From: Amorphophallus konjac
Lineage: Eukaryota; Streptophyta; Magnoliopsida; Alismatales; Araceae
Assembly: GCA_022559845.1 (NCBI GenBank)
Contig: CM040118.1
Location: forward strand, 234,345,224 to 234,409,223
DNA length: 64,000 nucleotides
Reading direction: 5' to 3'
Part shown: positions 45,351 to 57,997 of the stretch, piece after piece
Position numbering within the stretch: the first letter of the stretch is position 1
Layout of the letters: every line of letters starts with the position of its first letter
Notes under the pieces: generated by a model
The model's input: only the letters and a program-made list of their open reading frames with translations
Databases searched by the model: none
Told to the model about the DNA's origin: nothing
Program-made: the position numbers and the translations under genes

Positions 45351-47199
45351 TGTAACAACTGGCATGGTACAAGGACCACCGGAGTTGGAAAATTACTCTT
45401 TGGGCTTTGTAGTCTAACTCAAGGTTAACTTGCGCACACACTCACACTCCGCTCTCGGAATCAAATGGAGCGGAATTTGAGGAAAGCTAGAACCAGACCC
45501 AAAAAAAAACCCGCTAATGCCTGGTGATCATCATGCAGTCAAGTCATTGCATCCATCCTTCATGTTAGGGTAGGACCCATTAAGGTTTGGTAGGTCTTGG
45601 GTCCTGGTCTGCCAGAACTGTGGAGATTCATGTCCAGTCATGTCGGCCTATGCCCAATAAAAGAAGGCAACATGCACACACGCATGTGTTTTAGCCAAGA
45701 AAATTGGTAGCATTGCTTGTGGTGGGGCTATACCACGAAGGTCTCCAGGAAAGCCGAAATCTTTATCGTCTTCCTTCTCGACCCAATGAAACAGTCGACG
45801 CCCTTAAAACGTCGAGCATAAGGAAGCCGAAGTACAACACCCTGAAGATGAGAGTAGGATCCATCTCCTCGAGCCCGAGTTAGAGCACGAGAAGAGGGCA
45901 GTGTCCCTGCAGGCATAAAAGAGAGATTCCAAAATATCAAAAAAAAAAAGAGAGAAGGAAAGATGGAAAAGAAATGACAAATAAAAGCCTGGTCATAGCC
46001 GTGCTTGATTTCAACAGACGAAACCCCTCAAAACAGAAGCCAAATTTCACAAAAGGGGCAACAAAATTATGCTCGAGGCTTGGTCCGAAGTCACTCAAAA
46101 GGGGAGAGTCGTGTAGGCCCCTGTTGGCTCACCGGGTTAACGATTTATCGGTCCTCTCAGAAGGTTTACCCCCTGCACTCTTCCTTCTCCCCCCGAAGAT
46201 GAAAGCTCAATGAAAATCCCAAAAGGTGCGCCGCGCTAAGGCATGCAACCTCGTTTAGCAAAAACACGCATATGGTTGTCCACTTCAAAAAGCAAAAGCC
46301 ATCGCCGTGAAGGAGTCTCGGTGTTTCTGGTCGGTCAAGACCTCTATCTACCACCTTGATGTCTTCTTATTTTAACCTCTGGCTTAGGCCAATGCAAGCG
46401 CGTCACCTATAGGTGCGACGGCGTCTGATTCTGGTTGGCCGTTAGGGTTCCAAGGTGTTCCATCTTATACCATTTAGAGTTGTGAGGAAATAGACCCGGG
46501 TCGGGCAAATCATTTTCCTTGAACACTCTTTGGGTGTATCCCTGTGGACAGAAGCAATTGGGAGCCTGAGCGTGGCATGACGGTATTGTCATCAGGTTAA
46601 GTCTTAACTGGTGGGATCATCATTCGAGGAATCTAGAGGCCAAAATCAACCTAGATGTATGCAAAGGATACCTCGGAGGTTAGTAAGAAACCCCGTCCTC
46701 ATAAAGATCAGGTGCCATAAGAATGGTCACCAGGCGTTAGTAATAAAAATACACCGAGTCCCAAAAAGAAAAAATGGCAAAGTTCCCGCGAAAAAAAAGA
46801 AAAAAAACTGGTTAAGATATGATAAAGCAGGCCCCGAAGGACGCCACCGCATGAGTTCCTGAGTGGGAAAAATTATTGAGCACGTTAACCTTGCATTGAG
46901 CTACTTAAGAACGGTTTGTGAATAAGTAAACACCCCTGATCCAAGAACCATGCCGGTTGTTTGTTACAAATGTCTTTCGTGTCAAAAATCAAAAAATTAA
47001 ACAAACAAAACAAAAAAAAAAATCAAACAAACAAAACAAAACAAAATCAATCAAACAAAACATAACAAACAGAACAATTTTTTTTTTGCATCCGTGTGAT
47101 CTCATTTATCTGCTACATTTCATTTTAATTCTCGTTCGCATTTGTGTGCATGTGTGTTGCATTCATCATCTTTGCTTTACCTTTGTCTTAATTGATAAA
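45351..47199. other. Spacer between integrase and antisense PMD gene
   Basis: No supported gene. Short overlapping frames are present on both strands but none matches a family I recognise. There is an A/C-rich simple stretch (AAACAAACAAAACAAAAC-like) at about 46990-47090, resembling the leader's A-rich repeat at 37074-37140. It corresponds in position to the spacer at 23851-25177 of the other Tat element. Confidence 0.5.
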
Positions 47200-47273
47200 G
47201 GCTTGGCCCCTTGACTCGTATATCAAGGCTAGCTTCAAAACAATCACCCACTCATTGAGCAAGGGGCCAAGCC
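47200..47273. terminator. Perfect 14-bp inverted repeat between convergent genes
   Basis: GGCTTGGCCCCTTG (47200-47213) and CAAGGGGCCAAGCC (47260-47273) are exact reverse complements around a 46-base loop. The stem is GC-rich and sits about 120 bp beyond the end of the minus-strand PMD gene, on the side where pol transcripts would arrive. A role in RNA 3' ends or folding is only inferred. Confidence 0.55.
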
Positions 47274-47390
47274 AGAACAGAAAAACTAACTTGTTTCTCT
47301 GAAGTATTGTGTGCAAGGGTAGAAAGAAGTTGGAAAGAGGCAGAAAATAGGAAACTAAACATTCCATTATTTCCTTCCAGAAAGCGTACA

Positions 47391-48350
47391 TCAAGTTCCA
47401 CCCTCTCCCTCAACATTACTCCTTTTACTACTCTCCAGGCGAAGAGCCCTAGAGGGTGTTACCAAACCATGGGAGGCGGTACCCCTACCGCCTTGCAATC
47501 CTCTCTTCGATTCCGCGCCCCGTCGGTCGGCGGGGGCAGCAAAGAAGCTACTAACGCGAAAGCCACACTCCCGTGCTCTTCGGTAGCGCTCTTCACCAAC
47601 CCTTAGACATTTTTCAGCGAGACCGAGGCTAGTTCGGAGCTCAAACAATTGGGCCTCCAAGGCCCTCCGCCCGTTCTCTAGCTCTTTCCCTCTTGACTCT
47701 CTCTCCCTTTTAGTCAAACTCTTGACTCTCTCTCTTTCTCTGGCTCTTTCCCTCTCCGCCCGTTCTCTCTCTCTATTTTCTCTCTCTAGTTGGAGGGTGA
47801 TCCTCAGTTCCACGGCGTCCCGAGAGGAGTCATCATCTAGACGACCCCGCAATTCCTCCTCCAGCTTCACTATTCTGGCATCCCCTTGCGCAGCACGAGC
47901 AAGCGTCTCTTGCATTTCTTCCGCCTGTCATATCCCTCATCTCAGATACGCGGCAAGGCATGAACAAAGAAAATTCAATGGTGGAACCATCACCTGTGCG
48001 GAAAGTATTTCCTCTGCCTCCGCGACACGCTGCGTGGCATGAGCAAGTTGCTCGTGAAGCAAATCAAGCTATGAGGTAGGAATCCATAAACTGGAAGAGA
48101 CACCATCCTCCCCCATTGCTGATGAGGCTATGTCGAGCTGAGCGCGGTGCCACACATGTGAAGTAACACTGAGGACTTAACACCAGGAATTTAGGGATGC
48201 AACTAGGACCATGTGCAAGTAGGCTTACCGAGGAACTCAAAGCCGCACGGGTGTCACGCAACTTCAGTTCTGTGTCTGCCACGCAAGCTCGCAGGTTCGC
48301 TACCATGGTGTCACAAACATCCTATAGCCAGGGCACATGGGTTAACATAG

Positions 48351-48394
<44 letters not shown>

Positions 48395-50031
48395 CATTCA
48401 CCTCCAGAAGCCCCCCAGGATGGAGTTGCTCTGCATACATCGCCCTATAAAGGCGTAGGTAATCCTCACTGTCCTGCTCGTACGACTCTACGAGCGTGCC
48501 ACCCCGTTGCCAATCTTCATACTATTCGGGGAACCGCACTCGCCAATCAACGGAGGTTGCCGGCCCACGTGTCTTCCTTCCAACGCATGGTGCTGCAGTC
48601 ATATCCACCCTTTCTTGGGCAAGCCCTAGGGTCCTCATGGCCAATCGTAGTCGAAGTGGCTCGATTTCATTCAGACAATGGATCCAGAGGTCACGCCCAA
48701 ACTGAGCACAGCTTGTGACAAAGCATGGTTGATCGACGTCAATCATGCCCACATAAGGCCTCTAGATCACCTAAGTCAGGTCACACACATCTTCTTAGTC
48801 ATAAAAAAAAAGATAGAGAAAAAAAACAATAATAAAAACATGTAATAATAACCACAATCGCTGGGGTGAATTCTTGCAGCTCGCGTCTTAATACCATCTA
48901 CTGGTAGGATAGAGGGGCTGGGCTCATGATAGGCTGCCACCGTCTAGCTAGCGGCACCGCCGCCAAACGCCAATGAGGAGCCTTTCCCATTGGTAAGTAA
49001 TAATAGCTCCATAACTACGTCATCATGTGTTGTTAACATCATCAATAATAATACTAATAATAATAAAAACACAAAATACAAAAAAAACACAACACAAAAA
49101 AAAGTATAACACAAAAAGGGGGGTACCTGGAGAAACGGCGTAAAGCCACTCACTGTTACGTCTCGGTCTGACCTTTCGGACAGATCCGCAAATAGATGCG
49201 CCAGCACGGCAGCTCCCCAGGCATACCGCACCACTCTTTCAGGGTCTACCAAGAGTTCTAGGAAGCGACAATGGACGCTGTCTCCCTTCGAGCCCAATAG
49301 TAACCTCCTTAATAGGAAGAGGAGGAATCTCCTGAAATCCATGTTAGACCGCTCCCAATTACTGGCATCTACAAAGTACACAGCGCGGAACCCTCTTTCT
49401 GTCCTCTCTATGAACTCTTCCAAGGACTCATCATCACGCGGACGAGCGTCAGTAAGCCCCAATGCCTCAATGATAGACACCTTGGCAACTGACCTGTTCT
49501 TCCGATCATCCAGGTCCAACCCTAATAAGTTCTGAGCAGCCTCTCTGTAATCAGAGTAGGTAACACCGGTCACCACCTCGCCATCCACCGTGAGGCCTGT
49601 GATTCGGAGCACAGCTTCCAAGCTGGGCACCATGTGCCCCCAAGGCATCAGAAAGGCCCGGCTCGTTGGATCCCACCTTTCACGTAATGTCTGGATGAGG
49701 GTGAGATCGAGCTTGATTGGCTCGATTTGGAGAAAGGCCCCAAATCCCATCACGTCTAGATGGGCCCTCTGGAAGTCCGGAAGACACCAATATGCGGCCA
49801 CCACTAGCTCCCATGAAATGTGTGATCTCATCATGCTCTGCGCAAACACAAGAAGTGAGAAAGGGGTGTGTTGTAAGAAGAAAATGGGAGTGCGGGGGAA
49901 GAAGCGAGACAGGGTCCACTCACAAGCTGTGACTGGGTCCTCTCACTCAAGTGCCCTTTGAGGTCAGAGTGCCACCTGGAGCTACCACTGGACCTGCTCC
50001 TCTTCGAGGAGTGGGAAGATTCACCCTCCAT
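47391..50031 (-). pseudogene. Plant mobile domain (PMD) plus coiled-coil gene, unit A
   Basis: Exon 1 is 49924-50031 (MEGESSHSSKRSRSSGSS). Exon 2 is 49127-49837 (237 codons, phase 0) and carries the PMD core: WELVVAAYWCLPDFQRAHLD, RERWDPTSRAFLMPWGHMVP, LRITGLTVDGEVVTG, MDFRRFLLFLLRRLLLGSKG, YAWGAAVLAHLFADL. An exon near 48860-48940 (LRRELQEFTPAI) holds a TAG. Next is an exon at 48402 to about 48765 with another TAG (after VRFPE), then short coiled-coil exons near 48210-48320 and 47990-48065, and a last exon from about 47940 to 47391 rich in Glu/Arg heptads. PMD (PF10536-type) proteins occur both as plant genes and inside Ty3/gypsy and MULE elements. Opposite orientation to the pol upstream suggests an element-borne antisense gene. 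Its function here is unknown. Confidence 0.75.
48352..48389. repeat. (AT)n microsatellite in a PMD-gene intron
   Basis: About 18 AT dinucleotides lie just beyond the donor (GTGAATGTATTTTATAT on the minus strand) of the exon ending at 48402. Confidence 0.9.
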
Positions 50032-50479
50032 TCCAAGACTTAAGAACTTTTCGCTCCTCTTTCTCCTTAGAAACTTACACTCTTCGAGTTAGCTTCCAGT
50101 GCCCCTGGGAGGATGAAGCAGGGAGGCATTTATAGGAATGAAATAGGTCTGAGCCAACCGTCACCATTACCTCTAGCAGTGGCCCTCGTGATAAGGCACC
50201 TTCCCTGCAGTCTCGTGGGTCATTTCGCCGCTCGCATAGGGTGATTGGCCCGGCGATGTGACATGACGACGTGCTCCCTACTCAGTTTAGGGGTGGCCTA
50301 TCGTATTGTAAATAATTTTGATGGTAAAAAAAAGAAAAAATGGAAAAAATGGGGATGCGTCTATAGGAAATTTGAAACGCCACACGGGAAAACGGCTTAC
50401 AAGCCGTCATTACTGATTTCGAAGGTAGATTCCCGTTAAAAAAAATGGCCACAGTGAGACACGATTCCCCATTTTGGGG
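50032..50479. other. PMD gene 5' flank joined to 3' flank of unit B
   Basis: No gene. Upstream of unit A's ATG the sequence is moderately GC-rich to about 50290. From 50330 to 50479 it matches 62735-62858 (landmark GAGACACGATTCCCCATTTT), which is the 3' flank of PMD unit C. It is therefore the distal part of unit B's 3' flank, cut off from unit B by the chromovirus. Confidence 0.6.
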
Positions 50480-50484
50480 GTAAG

Positions 50485-52675
50485 TGATATGGCATAGCCC
50501 AAAGATGCAAATGGATGAATTGCTGAAGCTAGGACTTAGAACTGCAAGCATACAAGTACTTTTAACGGACTCACGTTAGCGGCTCACTCGCACGGCTCAT
50601 ACAATCACCCGGTGGTACCGGGGGATGATGGCGAGGGTACGAGGTGGGACCCAAACATTCAAAGGGCTAGGTTGGCTTAGGCTGACCCCAATGGGTCTGG
50701 GATTCCCAACTTCATGGGCAGCCGGCACGCCGGGGCGTGGGGTTGGGTGGCTCTCACTCAAAATCCGCGATGGGCGCACTAAGGAACAAATACGGGACCG
50801 AACACTCCCTCACCGACCAACGGGCATAAGAGATAATACTAAACTAGCAAAGTATGGACCAGCAAGGTAGGGACCAGTCACTCACCTGATCGGTGTGAAG
50901 ACACCGATCCCGGCCGAAAGACGAGGGCGAGCGGGGAGGCGTGGGTACGCACCCGCACGCCGCGCCGATGCCGCTTGACCTGAAAATATATAAAGTACAA
51001 CACTACTCCTCACGCAGGAGGGTGGGACAAGGGGTTGGGGTTAATGTATTACAGCCAAACACTACCTCCACGCAGGGAGGGGCTATAAGCCGGCCAGGCG
51101 GGGTGTGGAAACTATGATAGAAACCAAGTTACCGAGCTTCGCCGGTTCTGCCAACTTCAGGAACAGCTTTATAGGTTGTTGATGTCGGCCTTGCCATGGG
51201 CTCAGCCGAGCTCAGAATTAGTCAAAATCAATGCTGAAACTTTCCAGACTGGCCCAGGATGTCGCCTGAATTTTCTTGGAATCTCGTGATGAGGTCGCTG
51301 GCCAAGGCAGAGCCTAGAACAGGGCTGGTCTGCTATGGTTATGAATGCTCTCAGGGTGATGCTACTGGAAGATGGGGGCACCACGAACTGACCCATACTC
51401 TGTTGGAGACGAGGCAGATACCGTGGTGATCGTGGTCGAGTCTTCTTTCTGTCAGGACCAACGGCATTGTCGGCAGATGTCAGAGCTGATCGTGAAAGCC
51501 CGAACAGCAGGGATGTGTCGGTTCTGGCTCGAGAAAGCTGATGTGACGCACTTGGAATGGAAAATTTGTAACTTTTGATGCTGATGTCCAAACTTAGATC
51601 TACTTTATGGGGATGGAATAGGACTTGAAGGGGAAGATTTTAGTGAAAGAATCACACCAAAACTAGAACAGTAGCGGCCGGGGTCAAGATTCCACTTAGG
51701 CTCGGGTTCCCGGCCGGAGTAGCTTTGCACAGTCGGGGGAGATTGGATCCTCTGGGCAGCAGGGATGTCGGATCGATGCAAGACCACCTCGGCTGCGAAG
51801 CTGACTTGACAAGAAATCCATCGGTATATGGTATGCCACCAGGAGACTAGCGATGACGACGTGACTGCCTCTGCAATCTCTGGGTGGTATGCTGCCTGCG
51901 AACCAGAACAGGACTAATTGTGGAGGGGATGTGGAAGGTGGAGATGGGTGATGGTTTGGAATTGGGATGATGGCTGGTGGTTGTGGGAGGTGGGGGGAAC
52001 GTGGATGGATGCTCTTGGGGAGGGAAATTTGAGTTTTGGGGGCCTAGGGAGGAGTCATATCAGTCTTGGGAAGTGGAGGGGTGCATGGGGAAGGGAAATG
52101 GGTAGTTGGGGGTTGGATGGTGGAGCAAGGACTGGTGGATGCTCTCTTGGGGTTGGAGTGGAGTAAAGAGGGGTTGGAGGTAGTTGGGGAGGGTATTGAA
52201 TGGGGGGAGGGGAGTTAGGAAGTAGGTTGGAGGGGGAAGAGAGAGAGAGAGGGGCACAGCCCCCTTTGTTGAAAGAGAGAACAAGAGATAATGAGAGAGA
52301 GAGAAAATAGAATTTTAGTGGAGGACAGAAAGATTTAGGATTTCTTCTCTTCAAATTGATTCATCCAAAGTTGAGTACATGGGGAGAGATGGGGCCTTTA
52401 TATAGACATCCACTCTTTACATGACCAAAGTACCCTTGACAATTAGATAAAAGACCAAGCATATCCTAGACTCAATGCTATGGGCCCATAACTAAAATAC
52501 CAAGGCCCAAATAAGCATAACAAGAGAAATGACTAAAACAACATGACTCAATAAAGGAAAGTACATAAGATACGACTCAAAGAAAAAGAAAATAACATGT
52601 GATCTCATAGCCGGGCTTCCTCAAAATGATGCAGGCGATCCGAGCCAAAGAGAGTGCTGTGAGATGCCCTCATCA
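50485..52675 (-). repeat. Chromovirus 3' LTR (2191 bp)
   Basis: Pairs with 58459-60647. A TATA box (CTATATAAAG on the minus strand) lies at about 52397. Short Ser/Pro- or Gly-rich ORFs inside are not genes. A short purine-rich CGGGAGATT precedes it on the minus strand, in the polypurine-tract position. Confidence 0.92.
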
Positions 52676-54000
52676 AATCTCCCGGGGTGGGGAGAACTCG
52701 ACCCCGTCGAGTATGGGTCTGCCTGACTGTGGTAGTGCTCCAAAATGTCTGGGTCAAGGCGCAGCAGGTCTTTCCGGCTCACCCAAGCATCCTCGATCGG
52801 GGGATGGCCCTTCCACCTCACTAGGTAACACTGGTATACTCTGCTCATCCAGTATTGCCTCCACTTGCTCACGTCGGCCTCTCAAGCTAGGAGGTAGAGT
52901 CACACCGTGGGTGTCTCTCTCAAGGGAGGGTAAAGGCTCAAGCTCCTCACTAGGTCCCACCGCGGGGCCCTTGTAGGGTACCAGGTCTGCCACGTTGAAG
53001 GTAGGGTGTACCCCAAAACCCTTATGTAGGTCCAGCTCATAAGTGTTACTGCCTAGTCGTCTCAGAATTCAAAAGGGTCCCGACCCTCGTGCCCTCAACT
53101 TGGAGGTAGGTCCCGGAAGGAGCCGCTCCGTCCTCACCATCACCGAGTCTCCCATTTGGAACTCGCAGTGGCGCCGTCGAGCATCTGCCTATCTTTTGTA
53201 AGCCTCGTTGCTCTTCCCTATATGCTTGCGGATGTCATCATGCAAATCTTTGATATGCTGTGCAAAGGACTCAGCTGAGACTGACACTCTAGCATGTGGG
53301 GGAAGAGGGATAAGATCTGAGGGTTTTCTAGGCCTATATCCATGTACTACCTCAAATGGACTCTTGCCTATGGACCTATTGACGGAATCATTGTAGGTAA
53401 ACTCGGCTTGAGATAAGAAGAGATCCCAATTCCCAGGGTGGTCCCCTACTAGACAACAGAGCAAGTTCCCAAGGCTTCGGTTGACGACCTCAGTCTGGCC
53501 ATCAGTTTAAGGATGATAAGCGGTGGAGAATTTGAGGAGGGTTCCCATCAGATGCTAGAGAGTTTTCCAAAAGTAACTGGTGAATTTCACATCTCGGTCG
53601 GACACAATGGTTTTGGGTAGTCCATGGAGTCGGACCACCTCATCAAAGAACAATCGGGCGACCCTAGAAGCATCTGAAGTCTTGGCACATGGGATAAAGT
53701 GGGCCATCCTAGAGAACCTGTCAACAACGACGAAGATGGAATCATGTTTGCATAAGGTCCTAGGTAGGCCAAGGATATGTCCATGCTCAAATCTTCCCAA
53801 GGTTGATCTGGGATGGGTAGGGGTGTGTAAAGCCCAGTGTTCTACCTCACTTGCTTGGCTGAGGCACAAATGCAACATTGTCCCACAATGTGGGCCACAT
53901 CCTTATTGACACCGGGCCAATGGAATTGCCTCTCAACTAGCTCTATGGTCTTTTGGACCCCAAAGTGACCAGCTAGGCCACCACTGTGTAACTCCCAAAC
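52621..54000 (-). pseudogene. Chromovirus integrase and chromodomain
   Basis: The core is encoded at 53878-53555: [20 protein letters not shown] and [17 protein letters not shown]. After a stop come a TDGQTEVVNRSLGNLL region (glutamate) and 53464-53189 (WDLFLSQAEFTYNDSVNRSI, SPFEVVHGYRPRKPSDL). A GPF-type module near 53060 (GSNTYELDLHKG) precedes a chromodomain at 52872-52720 (YQCYLVRWKGHPPIEDAWV, LLRLDPDILEHY), ending in GSSSPHPGR. The chromodomain would direct insertion to marked chromatin. At least three stops and a frame change are present. The clade is not assigned (possibly Galadriel-like). Confidence 0.88.
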
Positions 54001-55689
54001 TAAGAAGTCCCGAAGTGAAGTCCGGGGTATGCATAGCCTTGCTCCCTTGAAAAGATACCCCTCTTGGAGTATGAATCCATCATGTTCCTTGTTGGGATGA
54101 GTGGAGAGGGTGTTGTAGTGATTCCCAAAGTCGGGGCAATTTGGATATTCCCCTTTGATTCTTTCAAACCCGGTGACTTCCACCTGGATAGTGAAAAGTA
54201 AAGCTACCCGCCTACTTAGCACATCGGCGGCGCGGTTCTCACTACCCATCTTGTACTTGAGGACAAAGGTATAGGCTTGAATGTATTCTACCCAATGGGC
54301 ATGGCGGGCATTGAGCTTTTTTTGGGTGTTGAGGTACTTCAAGGCCTCATGGTTCGAGAAGATCACAAACTCCTTGGGTAGGAGATAATGCCTCCAATGC
54401 TGAAGGGATTGAACCACAGCGTAAAGATCTTTGTCATATGTGGAGTACCTAGTCCTAGCCTCACAAAGTTTCACACTAAAATACGCTACTGGGTGACCTT
54501 CTTGGCTAAGAATGCCTCCAATCCCTACCCCGGATGCATCACAAGTGACCTCGAAGACTTTTGAGAAGTCGGGTAGGCAAAGGACCGGGGCATGGGTCAT
54601 CTTTTCCTTGATCTCTAGGAATGCTTTGGAGGCTGCCCTAGTCCACACAAAAGTGCCCTTCTTAAGGCAATCCGTGATAGGAGCGGTGATAGTGCTAAAC
54701 CCACGGATGAATCTCCTATAGAAGGTGGCTAGCCCGTGAAAGCTTCGGGCCTCATGGAGGGTCTTAGGCTCGGGCCACTCAAGAATGGCTTGGACCTTCT
54801 CGGGGTCCATGGATACCCCTTTGGATGAGACAATAAATCCTAGGAAGGCTAGTTGCTTGGTCAAGAAATGGCACTTCCCGGGGTTGGCAAAGAGACTTTC
54901 TTTCCTAAGAATGGTGCAAACTTGTTTGAGATGATCTAGGTGGGCTTTCTTGGTTTGGCTATATATGAGAATGTCATCAAAGTAGACGACAAGGAAGATG
55001 CCAATGAAGAGCCGGAGGACCTCGATCATGAGGCACATAAATGTGCTTGGTGCATTGGAAAGGCCGAAAGGTATGACAAGCCATTCATAGAGACCGTCAT
55101 TTGTTTTAAAGGTGGTCTTCCACTCGTCCCCGGGCCGAATGCGAACTTGGTGGTAGCCACTTTTGAGATCGATCTTAGAGAAGATGGTGGCTCCAACAAG
55201 CATGTCTAGCATGTCATCTAGTCAAGGGGTGGGAAACCTATATTTGACCGTGATTTTTTTGATGGCCCGGCTATCCACACACATGCGCCAAGTTCTGTCT
55301 TTTTTAGGTGTGAGGAGGGCCGGGACGGCACATGGGCTTTTGCTAATGCGAAGGAAGCCCTTCTTGATGAGCTCCTCAATTTGCCTCCTAAGTTCTGCAT
55401 GCTCGGTGGGGTTGAGGCGATAGTGAGGTAGGTTGGGTAAGGTAGCTCCGGGCACAAAGTCGATGGCATGTTGCACATAGCGCATGGGTGGTGGCTTATC
55501 CGGGAGTTCATCGGGGAACACATCATGGAAGTCCTCAAGGGTTTGTTGAATTTCTATTGGGTGTGGGTCGGTTGGGGTGGATTCCCCAAGGCAAATAACA
55601 ATGGCACACACTTGTCCCCCTTGGTTGACTTCTTCCTCAAGTTCTTTCCTAGTGATGAGGTGTATGTTCCTAGTAGTCCTAATGCTCAA
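53842..55689 (-). pseudogene. Chromovirus reverse transcriptase, RNase H and integrase zinc region
   Basis: 55689-55222 encodes the RT N-terminal part (LEDFHDVFPDELPDK, LNPTEHAELRRQIEELIKKG, RMCVDSRAIKKITVKYR). A TGA at about 55220 is followed by an open frame of 456 residues to 53842. It has FSKIDLKSGYHQVRIRPGDE, PFGLSNAPSTFM, VVYFDDILIYS (catalytic DD at about residues 78-80), CHFLTKQLAFLGFIVSSKG, the RNase H stretch FEVTCDASGVGIGGIL ... YSTYDKDLYAVVQSL, and the integrase HHCC region (HSGGLAGHFGVQKT ... CCIC). Only one stop breaks RT, so this is the best-preserved pol segment in the window. Confidence 0.9.
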
Positions 55690-57095
55690 ACTAGGATTAG
55701 GACTTGATGGGATGGAGTTTGGTGGGTTTGGAATAGTGGGAGGGGTAGGGGATCCCTCAAGGGAGGGAGATGCCTTCTTGGGAAGGGAGCGGGGTGGAGA
55801 GGGGTTGAGTTGGATTCTCTTCCCCTCATGAGTGAAAATGCAAGTGTTCGTCTTTCCAAGGAAGGTGGCATCTACATCGTAGATCCAAGGCCACCCTGAA
55901 ATATACTCCCAACTTCCATTGGTAGAATGTCACACCAAATTTGGCCTTGGTAGGATTGGAATGTGATGGGGACAAGGTAATGAGTACTAACGGGTACGGA
56001 TGTGGCATCAATCCATGCTACCCGATATGGGTGTCGGTGTGGGGAGATGGTAAGGCCCAAAAGTTTGACGATGTCGGGTGACACCACATTCACACTACTC
56101 CCATTGTCTAAGATGACTTTCCTAGCATAGTTCCCTATCCGAATATAGGTATAGAAGGTGGTGTTTCTCCTCCAATCATGTTCTTGAGCTTGAGTGAGGG
56201 TGCACCTGACCACTCCAAGGTGAGGGTTGGTTGGTGGAGGGATTTGTTCTTGATTGGTCTCCATGTAGTGAGTTTCATACTTGTCCTCCCAATCAGGAGA
56301 GGCCTCATACACCTCAACCTCTTCTACAACTCCATCTTGGGGCAAGGGGGTTGTCTCCTCAATGAGCAAGCTAGTTGCGCCCTTGGTGGGGCATTGATTG
56401 ACGAAATGTCCATACCCAAGGCACCTAAAGCATTGCTGCCCACTTTGGTGGTTTGGGGCAGCCCGAGTGTGAGGGAGAGTGGGTGCCAGATTTGGTCTAT
56501 TGGGAGTGGGGTTGGGGGTCCCACTTGTGGGGCGAGGAGGAGGGGTGCCATTAGGAGGGGCTGCCCGGGTGGGAGGAGTTCCCATGGGGGTGGGAAGGAG
56601 ACCTCGTTGAGGAGGTGGGGGGTTGGTCCGAGGTACCATGGATTTTGGGTCCATCCCCCGTGGGGAAACATTCGGGTGTATCGAGAGAATTTCTCAGCAT
56701 CTCGGGATACTTCGTAGGCTTACCCTAGAGTGGCTACTTGACGCATGAATAGCTCATTTTTTATGTGGAATTGAAGCCCATTTCTAAAGCGGGATAGTGT
56801 GAGGGCGGGGTCCTCTTGGACTCCACACTTAAGAAGGTAGTAGTCAAATTTCTCAATATACTACATAATTGTCTTCCCTTCTTGGGTTAAGGCTTGCCAC
56901 TCATCTAGGAGGTTTTGATGATTGGAGGGAGGAACATATTTGAGTGTGAGTTGTTCCTTCATGGCCTCCCATGTGGTGATGGTTGCTTCCCTCCTAACTA
57001 TCCTTAATGCCTCATTGTTCATCCAATGAGTCTTAGCTAATTTGGTAAGTTGCATTTTTACAAGTCGGACTCTCCTATCCTCGGTCATTGGGTAC

Positions 57096-57871
57096 TGATG
57101 GGGCGTGAGCTCGCACTGGTCCTGAGCTGGGAGGATGATCACCGGGTAGTGAATTGCAGAGAAAGGGAAACGAATCAGGGGGCCCAGGGATGGTTCCCTG
57201 AGGAAACCCTCCAATGTTTAAGTCAGTAGAGCAATGGTGGAAGGTATTGAGGGAGGTAGAAAGAGATGCGTGAAATTCCCCAACACCAAGATGGTGAAGT
57301 GGTTCCTGCTCCGGGAGTATTAGGCCTATATCTACCTTACTTGCCACCGGAGGGAGTCCCTGGTTTATATAGTGAGCTCCCCTGATGAGTTCCATAAGTT
57401 TAGGAGTTTCAGGCGGGAGTTACGTCCTCATCATGGGATTGTTACGTCCTCGTCGTGGGCTCTTCATGACCGTGGGGGATCGTGGCGCCCTTATCCCGTT
57501 GAACTCCTGCTCATAAAAGACTGTCAACGGCTGCATGGATAAATATTTGTCAGTCGATCCGAGCATGAGAAGTGCCAGCCCTATCCGGGTGATAGGCATA
57601 GCTCAGATGCAGTCAGATCGGAGTGGGTGCGGAGCACCCGCCCTTCATCCCGATGAGGGATGGCTCGGGCGTGGGTCTTCCTCCGTTCTGTCATTCGGGC
57701 CTTCCGAGCCTAAGGGCCGTCGAGGAAGGATGGGATCCCTAGTGATCTTTATTGGGCTTTTCTGCCGAAGTGGGCCCTAGAGGGCTGTCACTTGGATGAG
57801 CTGAGCCTCGTTCAGTCCTGATGGGCCTAGTTTGGCTGCTCTTAATTGGGCTACAGAAATGCCCCTCTCCA
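57096..57871 (-). repeat. Solo LTR of the Tat family, TSD GGTAC
   Basis: 776 bp, aligned end to end with the LTR at 30686-31462 and the same length within one base. Flanked by GGTAC at 57091-57095 and 57872-57876. No internal sequence is present, so it is a solo LTR left by intra-element recombination. TATA box CTATATAAAC (minus) at about 57363-57372. Confidence 0.95.
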
Positions 57872-57997
57872 GGTACCAATCAAAATACTGGTCCATAGCT
57901 GCCTCCCAATCTAAATAGATGCTTGGGTGATGAGACCCATCAAAGGTGGGGGCATCTACTTTCACAAGTCTCATAAGGTGGTTATCCGGGTTGTCTC

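Noticed and set aside
46611..46862. 83-residue Lys-rich ORF
   Set aside because: Short, low complexity, no family, in a non-coding spacer.
51918..52354. Trp/Gly-rich and Ser/Pro-rich ORFs in the chromovirus LTRs (also at 59894-60326)
   Set aside because: Both are duplicated within LTRs in the U3 or leader area and have no domain; LTR shadows.
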